Assembly (NCBI GenBank): GCA_026874595.1
Contig: CM049318.1
Span: 38,339,956 to 38,403,955, forward strand
Reading direction: 5' to 3'
Source of the DNA: Sipunculus nudus
Lineage: Eukaryota > Annelida > Sipuncula > Golfingiida > Sipunculidae
DNA length: 64,000 bases
The notes beneath the pieces are model-generated. The model had not been told where the DNA came from, ran no database searches, and saw only the letters and a program-made list of their open reading frames with translations. This document shows, one piece after another, positions 35,690 to 47,500 of the stretch. Numbering within the stretch: the stretch's first letter is position 1; each line of letters starts with the position of its first letter. A program made the translations under genes and the position numbers.

Positions 35690-36260
35690 GACCAGATACT
35701 GGCGCCAGAGTGTCATTACGTCTAAGTCTGCGGAACGCATTATAAGGCCTTATGAAGATGCAAATATTGTCGTCATTTCTGACAACGCTTCATGGCCTAC
35801 AGGTACACTGTCAATCAAAATAAACCAGACCAATCGTTAGCATTTTTATGAACTTTCTAATAATACCAAACATGAGCGAAGAAAGGTCCGTTTTAAACCT
35901 GCACATTAGTGAAGCCCTCGGCACGTTTGTTGAATTTATGACCGCTTGAACGCAAGCATGGCTCGCACGGGTTTACAGCACGCAGGCAGCTTGCAGGCAA
36001 TACAGGAAATGACCCGTGTCAATGGAGACGGAGTTTCAGTTTGGCTTGTGAGCTCACATGTATACTGTTGTGTTAATTGATCATTCTTAGCATAATATTG
36101 AGATTATGGGCCGTTTACCACAATATGAATGCAACCAGATGCAAGACCATTGCGATACATTCCTCGACATCACTTGTATCTCAACTCGAATAGGCTTACC
36201 AGCCCAATTATCTGATTGCCTACCGAGTCGGGTTGTCACTGTTAGCTTAAAAGGGGATAG
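35690..36260 (+). repeat. Diverged ~600-bp non-coding segment, copy 2
   Basis: Partner of 20640-21220; see the shared blocks noted there. In this copy 36106-36339 is open as an ORF, but the frame is not preserved in the first copy. Confidence 0.6.
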
Positions 36261-36685
36261 GGCCAACCAACTGGACCCATGCACCCTTGAATCCGCTTCT
36301 GCTAATAACAAGGTATGCATTCCCGTTTCTTTCTTTTAGCTTCCTTGCCTTAAAACACATTTAATTCATCTTTTATCTTCATTACATCGATCTATCCTGT
36401 ATACGTCTAACAATTATAATATATAACCATTCCGTCCTATTCCGTTTTGCAAAGGTAAACATCATCACTGACTAGGTTTGCAAGCTAAACATACCGATGT
36501 ATCAATTTCTTGCCACGAGAATAGCGCTACAAAAAAAGATGCCAAAAAATATTTGTGCATATCTTACTGGTACAGAATCACACTAAAAATCTATATTTTA
36601 ACTTTTAGAATAACAAAATGAGCAAACATCCCTTATCTCTCCCCCCCCCCCCCATATGAAGTCCAGTTACTGGGTTTATTAGCTA

Positions 36686-36686
<1 letters not shown>

Positions 36687-36742
<56 letters not shown>
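36687..36742. repeat. (TA)n microsatellite
   Basis: About 28 uninterrupted TA dinucleotides, preceded by a poly-C run near 36640. Confidence 0.95.
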
Positions 36743-36747
<5 letters not shown>

Positions 36748-37042
36748 ACTCTCAATGGTTTTGCTAATTGGGTCTTTACATATAGCTGTAACTTGCCTGT
36801 AACAGAATGATTTCAAAAGCGTCAGGGCGCAACGAAAAGAGGGTTAAAATAAAAAATAAGAATTGTATATAACGTATTTATGAAGAATACCCACTATATG
36901 TGAAATCAGCGATATGCCTGATATTTTTCAGTTCCAATACTGAAGGTTGTTGTCGGAGTAGAGTACACGTGCTACTTCTGACAAAGACACGTAAGAGGAT
37001 CACTGACATATATAGCAGTGGCACACCATTCTTTTTCAGCCA

Positions 37043-37043
<1 letters not shown>

Positions 37044-37117
<74 letters not shown>
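37044..37117. repeat. (TA)n microsatellite
   Basis: About 37 uninterrupted TA dinucleotides. Confidence 0.95.
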
Positions 37118-37120
<3 letters not shown>

Positions 37121-37306
37121 AGGTACAGCTTTACCGGCATCAGAAAACGTGTACCTATGTGTATGCATAGATTTCTATCATGATCCACTGCATACACTAT
37201 CTATCTCTCTTTCGTTTTCTATTTCTTTATCCTATAACAGTCACTCTCTGTATATATGATCGTATCTCCATATAAACCATACCTAGCTGTCTCCGAGTTT
37301 CTTTCC

Positions 37307-37336
37307 CTGTCTTTCTGTCTGTCTGTCTGTCTGTCC

Positions 37337-37378
<42 letters not shown>
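37307..37378. repeat. (CTGT)n-(CT)n compound microsatellite
   Basis: CTGT tetramers pass into a ~45-bp CT run. Confidence 0.95.
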
Positions 37379-37381
<3 letters not shown>

Positions 37382-37989
37382 ACGACCAATACGAATTTGA
37401 TATCATGGTTGGAATCTCTCACATTTTTTTCTGAAACATTTTAACCTGATATTTTTACCAATTATATTATTGTTGATTTTGTTGGTGTAGACCTAGCTAA
37501 TTACAATCATCATAAAACCATAGAATGAAACAAAAAGGTCCTCATTTCCGAGGGGGGGGGGGGGTCAGACCAAGAAAAATGGTTTGAAACCCTTTGAAAA
37601 AATCTGGGAATTTTTCAAGATCAACGACCCCCGTTACCCTTCTGAAATCCGTGACGAGAAACTTGGCTAAGCTAGCCACCAAGGGTGTCTATAAAATGTT
37701 AGATATATCAGTCGTCCGTTAACGGTGCAAGACGTTTCGTCAATGCAGGCGACTGTCTCTAAGCATGCCCTTGTATGTATATATATACTAGCTGATTAAT
37801 AATCGATTACGTTAAAGTTGATAGATCTGTAGTGAATGATATTTCTTAATCTATTTTCTTAAACGGATATAGTCAGGCAGCCACACAATCGATCTTAAGT
37901 GTTGATCATATAGATTATCATATTCTAGCGTTCATTCCTGGTATCATTTGTAACCAAGAGATAGGCCTACACGCCCTCACCGCTGAGGC

Positions 37990-38095
37990 CCACGTGGCTG
38001 TGTTTACGATAATAAGACAACCCTGGATTTTTACTGGTCCACGTGCACTTCCACTGGTAGTTCGGAGTTTGAAGAACATGGCATATTATGATTGG
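37990..38095 (+). promoter_or_regulatory. Presumed PDIA4 promoter with ER-stress-element-like motifs
   Basis: 38077-38095 reads CATGG-N9-ATTGG, the reverse of CCAAT-N9-CCATG. This is one base from the ER stress element CCAAT-N9-CCACG, with the exact nine-base spacing. Two ACGT-core motifs lie upstream: CCACGTGG (37990-37997) and TCCACGTGCAC (38038-38048), compatible with XBP1/ATF6-type bZIP or E-box binding. The element is 237 bp before the start codon. Regulation by the unfolded protein response is known for vertebrate ERp72 and is inferred here. Confidence 0.5.
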
Positions 38096-38331
38096 CTGGA
38101 AGTTCCCCTTCAAAATTACTACGCGCATGATATTTACTTATCTTATCTTTATAATCATAATTAACTATAAACATTTCAGCGTAAATAATAAGTACAGCAT
38201 CATGTTATGAATACAAAATGATGTTATGCGCATCAACAAGCCAGGGACATTGAACGATTATTGGAACTATTTACCGGAAGACGTAGATATAAATACTACC
38301 ATACGTTGTTTGGCACCGGCACTTGTCAAGA

Positions 38332-38419
38332 ATGGCGTTTACAGGGAGGGGGACGTTTGTTTTGGCAGCGGTTTTCGTCTGCTTTATAGCTCTTGCAGCC
38401 CATGTCAAGGCCGGCGATG
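38332..38419 (+). CDS. PDIA4: PDIA4 exon 1: signal peptide
   Basis: ATG in the context aagaATGG, followed by [20 protein letters not shown] and LAAHVKAGD, a standard n-h-c signal peptide. The donor is GATG|gtaaat, phase 1. Confidence 0.88.
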
Positions 38420-41400
38420 GTAAATTTTGCAACATGTATTTTATTTCCGTCATTAATACTCCTCATATTTTTAAAGGTTTGGTCCCATATTTAGGTACGA
38501 TTGAGAACTTTTTCTGTTCATTGGAACTTGTCCAGGCTCAAGTCAAGTGACAAGTCTGACATTAAAATTTTAAATTAATTAAAATGGAAAAATTCAGTCG
38601 TACAGTCAGTTGTATAAATAAATTGTTGTCGGGATAGTTACATTCCACGTGCCTCAGTCTTTGTTTTGGCAGTGTTAACTCGAATTGCAGGACTAAGCAA
38701 TGAATCTCTAGTTTGACAGTTCAGAACATGGTAATATACTAATATTACTAACAATAATGATATTAATATTGGCATTGAATTACTGAGTATGATATCTGAA
38801 ATTAAGCAGACTGAATTCATGAAATGTTGAATAATTATTAACCAATTCAAATAATTGTTTTTGCTAATGTAAGGAGTTAATTTTATCAGTACATGTATCT
38901 GTCAGGACGTTAGATATTTAAATTTTAAACCCATTCTAAATGACAAACTAATTAACCAGTGATTAACTAAACTTCATTAGATTGATCAGAATATTGGCCA
39001 AATTAAATCCAGTTCCTTTAGAGTGATTAGAGTTTTGTGGCATGGGGAAGTGTATTGGCAAAGTTAAAAGCTAATAACACTTTTAATATATCCCCAGGCA
39101 GCTAAGTTTTATAGTTTAATTATCTACTGCCCCTGTGGATTATCACCTTTCACACCTTTCAGCACACTTGTTCACATGCTTTCTTTAATATTTGATTTGA
39201 TGATCCCAGTGACACTAATTGTAGGCTGATGTGGGCCAAATACTGACATATCTGAATGCGAATAAGTGTATGAAATGCACCATCAGTAACTAAGTACCTA
39301 TTGCTACAGGGGTTACAGCAAACTGAAGAACTGTCTGCTCGTATTTAAACCATCACAGCATCCCATTCAATGGTATTTTTGTCTGTGGGATGTGGGTTAG
39401 AGCTTGCAATCAGTAGCCTGATATTTGAAGGATTTGTGGGTTGTGATAGATGACCTGTCATGATAAGATCAATACTTTGCAGCTATTGCATGTATATATT
39501 TGATAGGTATATATAATACACAGTAATATGTGTGGGTACAATAAGCAGTGTCATATTTGAATAATAGCCCTGTGGCATAGTGTAATAACAATTTTCTTTC
39601 TACCACTCAAAAAGTATAACAGGTGGGCACATATGCATGTGGGTATATTGAAATGTTTGCAACATGCAAAAAGCGTATAAACAAAAGTTGAGATTGATAA
39701 TTCTGATCAAATGACCAGAGAACTGAAAGTTCTGATGCACTGCCAGGGATTTTAGGTACTTAAATTTCTCCACCTTATTTCTCAAATTTTATAGCTTTTT
39801 ATACGCCAATCAGATGGGAATATAATGGAATTCCTCCGTCTGTCCGTCTTTACATGAGTGTCCCTGCAATAACCAACCAGGGCTTTGATGGATTTTTACA
39901 AAAATACTTCGCAGATTATCTCGCACAAGTTCCATTACGGGCAACATCCACACATATTTTATAAGGTCACAGGTCACTAGGCTACTTTGCCACAATAACT
40001 TATGAAGAATATGAAGGATTTTGATATAGCTCATCAGAAATGTTAATCAATAAAATATCTCGCCTCAGTTCGATTTCCAGCAAAATCCATGCATGTTTAA
40101 TGAGTTCAGAGGTAACCTTGGATTTTCATGAAACTCATTATTACATATTTACCAATAGAGTTTCTCTCCTGAATTACCTTCTTATCAAAATTCACGCATG
40201 TTTAGTGATGTCAGAGGTCACCAGATACACGACAGGCATATTATGTAGGTTTGCGATGCTCTCTTTGAATAATATATCATTTCATTCAGCAGAAATTTAA
40301 ACAGATGATGTATTAATTATTATGTATTTTTTGCCACAGAGAAAATTACATTTTGTCATTATGATGGATAGTAATGGGTCAATGATTGATTGTATTCATT
40401 GTTTGGTCAGTTGCTGCAAAACGATTGGATCATTGATTTTGCAGTGCCATATTGATCAAGTTTTACCCAAAAATCAATATTTTTGGTGAGGAAATGTATG
40501 CTTTCATATAATTTATGTGAGCAAACTGTAGAAAAGTGTGACTTGTCCATAAAGACTTGTTACATATTCAAGTAAACATGTAGGCCTATATAAAAGTTAA
40601 CTTAAGGCAATATACAATTCTACTTTTTGTCAGAAGGGGTCAGAAATATAGTCTCATAAATAGTCGATTATGAGTCTCTAGAGGTCAGTAAATTTTTACT
40701 GATGACCGAAATTACAACAGATTCCAAATACCAACTTGATGGAACACACTTTCCTAGATGCTTGTATCATTTGAAGTCACACAAAATCACTACAATTTCA
40801 AATAATACTGGTACTGGTTTACTGTACTACTGTCTTACAGAACCTGATGACATCGTATTCACCAAACCAGAAGATGTTGTACAGAAAATTAAGGATATTG
40901 CAGGGGAGGGAGTCCTTGCAGATAAAGATGGTGATGATGATGATGAAGACGATGATGATGATGACAGTTCTGATGTAGAAGAAGAAAATGGTGTCTTGGT
41001 CCTGACAGATGACAACTTTGATGATGTTGTGAACTCTAAAGAAAACATCCTCGTTGAATTCTACGCCCCTTGGTAATGTATAGTTGTGGTGAACTGTTAA
41101 TTCTCTCATGCTGACATTGACATTGGGATAAAAAGTTAAACACAACAGAAATCCCTCATTATTACAAATAATCAACCTTTTCCTCTGAAATTATATTGGC
41201 ATAGAGTGAAAAATTTAAATTTATCCACTATGAAAAACTGCAGCTGCAGTTCTACAATCTAGATGCAGCTACCTTCTTTTACAATGATTTAATGGCCTGA
41301 ATTGTGATTTGTTTTGTTTAGCAAAATTTTGGTCATATGTTTCTGGTGAACATTTTATAGTGTTACACATGGAATTTTGAGAAACTCTCCACTGATAGGC

Positions 41401-41516
41401 TTTACTCCTTGGAAATGTGCCACCATTTGTTGATTGGTTAAGATAATAACATTATACCCGTTAGATTAATTGTATCCGCCAAAACAGAGTTTTGCGGATA
41501 CTATGTTTTCAGCTGG

Positions 41517-41553
<37 letters not shown>

Positions 41554-44500
41554 GTAGGTGTCCGGAGAACTCCTCCGTAATCGCTGGGCGGAATTTTCCG
41601 AAACCCGGGATTATGTTCGGGTCACATGTGAACTGCTGCGCCCCGATTTTGTTTTGACCTCTGACCTTTCCTCTGCGCTCTGCGTCCGTTTGTGCGTCTG
41701 TTTCCACACATAAACCCACATATCTCGGGAACCGTTTGACTGATCAGGAAAATTTTTTTGCACAAATGTAGCCCTCAGAGAGCTTTATAACATACACCAA
41801 AAATGGTGGCGCCACCTGCAACCATGTTTGCACAGTGTCCATCTGTTCGTCTGCCTTGGGTTAAAATCACTCATATCTCTGCAGTGACTTGACTAATTCA
41901 CCTGAAATTCGGCATGCGCAAACATCCTGGATAGCTTTTCTGATTTTATGACAGGTGGCGCCACCTACATTCACGTTGACGCTGCAGACATCCAAGCTCA
42001 TATCTCGGGAACCGTTTGACCGATCAGGAAAATTCTTTTGCACAAATGTAGCCCTTGGAGAGCTTTATAACATACACCAAAAATGGTGGCGCCACCTGCA
42101 ACCATGTTTGCACAGTGTCCATCTGTTCGTCTGCCTTGGGTTAAAATCACTCATATCTCTGCAGTGACTTGACTAATTCACCTGAAATTTGGCATGCGTA
42201 TACATCCTGGATAGCTTATCTGATTTTATGACAGGTGGCGCCACCTACATTCACGTTTACGCTGCAGACATCCAAGCTCATATCTCGGGAACCGTTTGAC
42301 CGATCAGGAAAATTCTTTTGCACAAATGTAGCCCTTGGAGAGCTTTATAACATACACCAAAAATGGTGCCGCTACCTGCAACCATGTTTGTACAGTGTCC
42401 ATCTGTTTGTCTGCCTTGGGTTAAAATCACTCATATCTCTGCAGTGACTTGACTAATTCACCTGAAATTTGGCATGCGTATACATCCTGGATAGCTTTTC
42501 TGATTTTATGACAGGTGGCGCCACCTACATTTATGTTTACGCTGCAGACATCCAAGCTCATATCTCAGGAACCGTTTGATTGATCAGGAAAATTTTTTTG
42601 CACAAATGTAGCCCTTGGAGAGCTTTATAACATACACAAAAAATGGTGGCGCCACCTGCAACCATGTTTGCACAGTGTCCAGCTGTTCGTCTGCCTTGGG
42701 TTAAAATCACTCATATCTCTGCAGTGGTTTGACTAATTCACCTGAAATTCTGCATGCTTATACATCCTGGATAGCTTTTCTGATTTTATGACAGGTGGCG
42801 CCACCTACAATCAAGTTTACGCTGCAGACATCCAAGCTCATATCTAGGGAACTGTTTGACCAATTGGGCCAAAATTTTGCATGTGTATAGTTCTCACAAA
42901 GCTCTTTATCATACGCTTAACTGGTGGCGCCACCTGCAACCCTTTTTTGCACAGCGTCCATCTGTTTGTCTGCCAAGGGCAAAAATCACTCATATACAAT
43001 ATAGTGGTTTGACTTATCTGCCTTAAATTTTGCATATGTATACAACTTGGACCGCTTTCTGGATTTTTTGGTAGGTAGCACAACCTACATACACAATTTG
43101 GCTGCAGACATCCATGCTGATATGCAACACTTCACCCGTTCCACTCTGATTTAGGCGGATACAAGTAGTCGCTTGTCGACTACCCGTATTCTAGTTTAAA
43201 GTTAATTTAGTAAAACTTCATGTAAATTCAGCGCTGATGCATATCTGTACTGTTTTATCACAGTTGCTGTTTATCTGATCTTGATGTTGGATACCATGTT
43301 TATCCTGAATAATATGAATACATATTCCAATCAGATCAGGAAATTCTTCCCAACAGTATATTATGTAACAGTATTCTCTGAACATAGTCCTTTCTTTTGA
43401 TGTTATGTAAATGTTATAAGATCATATTTTTGCCCTTTCAGGTGTGGACACTGTAAGTCACTTGCTCCGAAATATGAAGAAGCAGCCAAGGAACTCAAAG
43501 AAAACGATCCACCAATCCCCCTGGCTAAAGTTGATGCCACTGTTCATACTGCAGTTGCCGGAAGGTATGTCTTATAAAAGGCTAATAGAATTATAGAAAA
43601 ATATACTGTTTTATCATTATTTATGATGCATTTAAAACAATATATTAAAGAACAGATGGGGTTGGGTGTTGGCAGAATTCTTCCCAAAGCTTCAGGTGAA
43701 TTTGTTTTTGAAAAAGGGCCTTTTAGATTCAAATGAATCCATGTGAAGTGAATTTCATTTTGCATGAGATCAGTAGGATCGGTGTGAATGCTTATGGTTT
43801 TGTGTTCAGGATTATGCATTTTATATTACATTTCTTTTGTAACAACAGGTTTGAAGTCCAGGGTTACCCAACTTTGAAATTCTTCAAGAATGGTTCCCCT
43901 CATGAGTATGATGGAGGAAGAGAAAAGGACGGTTAGTACTGCTGAGACTGTAATTACTGCTAATAATGAAATATCTACAGCACAACAATCAATCATTTAA
44001 TGTTTATTTAATTAGATTATCTGATATATGTCTGTATATGGCTAGATGCTTTACAGTTTAACTTTATTTTCTTTCCTTTTTCTCAAGTTTACAGCCATGC
44101 ATATACAGTAAAATGTAACTTGTACACACAGAATTTAATGAAACCACACTAGTCATCAGTTATGCTTGTTACCTTTCATGGTCAGCAGGTCATTGTGCAT
44201 TCAGACTTCTGTTTGAACAAATGATCCGATATGATAAGCGATCTTATCTAGCTTGTTACAGTAGTAGAACTGGTGTAGTTTATGATATGATTTACGCAAA
44301 ACAACCATGATCCTAAATGCTTTAAATAAAAACACAGAACATAATTTCACATTGTGTAAAAACTTAAATGCTTGGTCATGGGGGAAAAAGCCTGTTAAGT
44401 TGAGATTGTTACAGAGAGATTTCTATTTGTAGACATTGTTCAGTTTATGAAGGCCAAGGCTGATCCAAACTGGAAGCCCCCACCATCATCAGTGCTGACC

Positions 44501-47500
44501 CTCACTAAGGACAACTTTGATGAGACTGTAAACAATGCTGACTTGATCCTGGTGGAGTTTTACGCTCCATGGTAAGTAAAACAATTGGTCTGCAAAGAAC
44601 TGTAATCAGCCTAATGAGAGCATTGTATCACTTTGTGCATCCAGCTCCCAATTTTAAAAATGCGACAACCACTCTTGTTGGTCTGATTTTACTGGTTCTG
44701 GTATTTGGTCAAGAAGAAGACCAATAAAAATTAGTGTCACATGTTTAAAATGAGGAGCTAGATGCACAGTGTGATACTGCACTCTCATTGGTCCTGTTTA
44801 CAAATCTATACTCTATGCCAGCCCTGGTGACAGAACCCAGAGGATCTGGCTTACACAAAGAAGCGGTTACAGTGAAGGATGATCTAGTACGACTGCAGTG
44901 TATTACAGATGCATGTGTGACGTAGCTTGTAAGCATTGGGAGTAACAGCTAGAAAGCAGTTGGAGACCACACATACATATTTACATCCTGTCATTTGTGA
45001 TCACCAGATTTTAGAATACTGTATTAACAGGATCTTGGTCAGATTTCAGGGGATACTAAGTAAGCACAAGAACCACCGTCATTAGTTTGCAGCAGGCTAT
45101 CAGTGGGTTATCTTACATAGGTTATTTCTTAATTGTTTTAATTTTCTAGAAAACCTGGTCCATCTTTCTGTTATTAATTCTTCAGTATCATTATTTCTAT
45201 TACAAATCTTCAATGCCTCTGTGATGTTATCCCAAATTACGCACATTGTGTCTGTTATTCATGATTAAAATGTGCATTTTTAGCTCAGCTAACTATAAGT
45301 CATCGGAGCTTTAGTCGTGGTCCATTGTCCGTTGTCCGTCCGTCCGTCCGTAGATGTGGCACGTTTTGAAACCGTAAGACCTAGGAATCCAAAATTCAGC
45401 ATAATGTTAGATGTCCCAAGATCTCCTACCAAGCCGAAAACTGGGTCTTTGCGACTTCGTTCCTTTGAAAAATTAAGGAAAAACCTCAATTTTTTATTAG
45501 CTCAGCTGACTATAAGTCATCTGAGCTATAGTCGTGGTCCATTGTCCGTCGTCCGTCCGTCTGTCCGTCCGTCCGTCCGTCCGTCCGTAGATGTGGCACG
45601 TTTTGAAACCGTAAGACCTAGGGATCCAAAATTCAGCATAATGTTAGATGTCCCCAAGATCTCCTACCAAGCCAAAAACTGGGTCTTTGCGACTTCGTTC
45701 CTTTGAGAAATTAAGGAAAAACCTCAATTTTTTATTAAAATCCTATTTTCACACTTCAGGACTGCCTAATATCAAAACCACTCATCTGTTTTTCCTCATA
45801 TTTACCATAAATATTCCTCCATATAGTTCCTATGTACATGCCAATAATTAAGTCTGTAAATTATAAATTCTGTAAGTTATGGGCCCAAACATAATGGACT
45901 TTGTAAAAAATCAGAAAAAATAATATCTCACTTAACATCAAAAATTTTGAAACTAGAGTCTATTTTCTCAAGTATATAACTATGTTTAATTAAGATTCAA
46001 TTGTTTACCCAAAATTAGATCTGAATTTTGTAAATTTTTTAAGTTATTAGCATAAAAAAAAAATCAGTACCTTAAATTTTGCCCAACTTTGACCATGGCA
46101 CGTTTTTTTCCTGTAAGCACCATTGATTTAATTTTCACAGTATGTAAACATAAATATTTAGTTTGTCTAAATCTGAAATTTGAAAAAGAAAGCTTGAAAA
46201 TTAAGCTAGTTATTGATTTTTTTTTCTGTAGTCACTTGCTTTGATTACAGATGCAGGGTCCCACTCCAGGTCACTGGAAGTCAGCTATGCCAGGGTTTCT
46301 GATTTGTTACAGTCACTGGGGGAGATCCCCTGCTGTGACATGTGTACAGTTATTCTCATATCACCACCCCAATCACCCCCCCCCCCCCCCCCCCCCCCCC
46401 CCCGCGCAAACCCAACCCACCAAGTGTTATGCAGTAATTGTTATTATTTTCACTGTCCCCCTAAATTGTAATGCTGTTTCCACTCCGATATGCAAAAACT
46501 TTCCTTGAAAAAATAATTCAAGGTGTAATCCCGAAGATGCAGTGTTTCGTAATGTAGCATTTTTAAAGAAATAAATTTTCTTTTAAATGATTTTAACAAA
46601 TATAAATGAACCCATCAGTATGCTTAAATTATTATAAAATATGAAGCACATTATGGATAAATAAAGACACAATTAAAAATTGTGAAATCTAAATCAAGTA
46701 TTATTTTTAGATATTTATTGTTTTGCAGATTTAAAAGATATATTTTTGTGGTAAAAAATAAATAAACATTTGTATGCATGATGTGGTGTTATCTGACAAG
46801 ATTGAGATTTATGATGATGCAATTGAGAATTATGAATCATCTTTTATATTCAAATATATATGTTAAATTGGAAATGTATAGAAATATAAACTTAAATTAG
46901 AAAATAATTGATGTGATAAAAAAATCAGGATTTAATACAAACATTTGTTCATTATTTTCCTGCCTCAGCAGAATTTGAGATCAGGCTTTGTTTGCCCTGT
47001 TTTATGTTGTTAATTAGCTATATTTCAACTGTATACATTTCATTAAAAAAATACATATATATTTAATAATATATATTATACAAAAAAAATAGATTCAATT
47101 GAACAAATGTGTAAACTACTGAAATGTCAACAGTTAATCGAAAAACCAACTAATGATCATGGTAATAGTACAGATCATTTGTTCACAAACTGCTCACATG
47201 CTTTAGTTTCAACATTAGGAAACACATGGTCAGGTCACAAAATATTTTTTGCAACAATTTCTTGTTCATCAATACAAACCAATCATATAAACCAACCATG
47301 GCCTTTATTACCTCTTCCTCTTACACTTTATCTCCATTAGATTTTTACCTTCAAGGTTAACGTCAGCTGAGCACAGTGACCCATAGGTCCCTTGTTAAAA
47401 TCCTATTTTCACACTTCAGGACTGCCTAATATCAAAACCACTCATCTGTTTTTTCTCATATTTACCATAAATATTCTTCTATATAGTTCCTATGTACATG

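Noticed and set aside
36087-36339. 77-aa ORFs on both strands within the duplicated 600-bp segment
   Set aside because: The matching region at 20.6-21.2 kb has stops and indels in these frames, so coding constraint is not supported.
41955-42447. Two near-identical 70-aa ORFs starting MAPPTF
   Set aside because: They repeat with the 280-bp DNA period, which is not a multiple of three, so the frame is not kept across units; treated as repeat artefacts.
45317-45851. ORFs of 129 and 67 aa with [12 protein letters not shown] text
   Set aside because: They translate the gtccgtccgtcc run and body of the family 1 repeat; the text follows the DNA repeat, not a protein.
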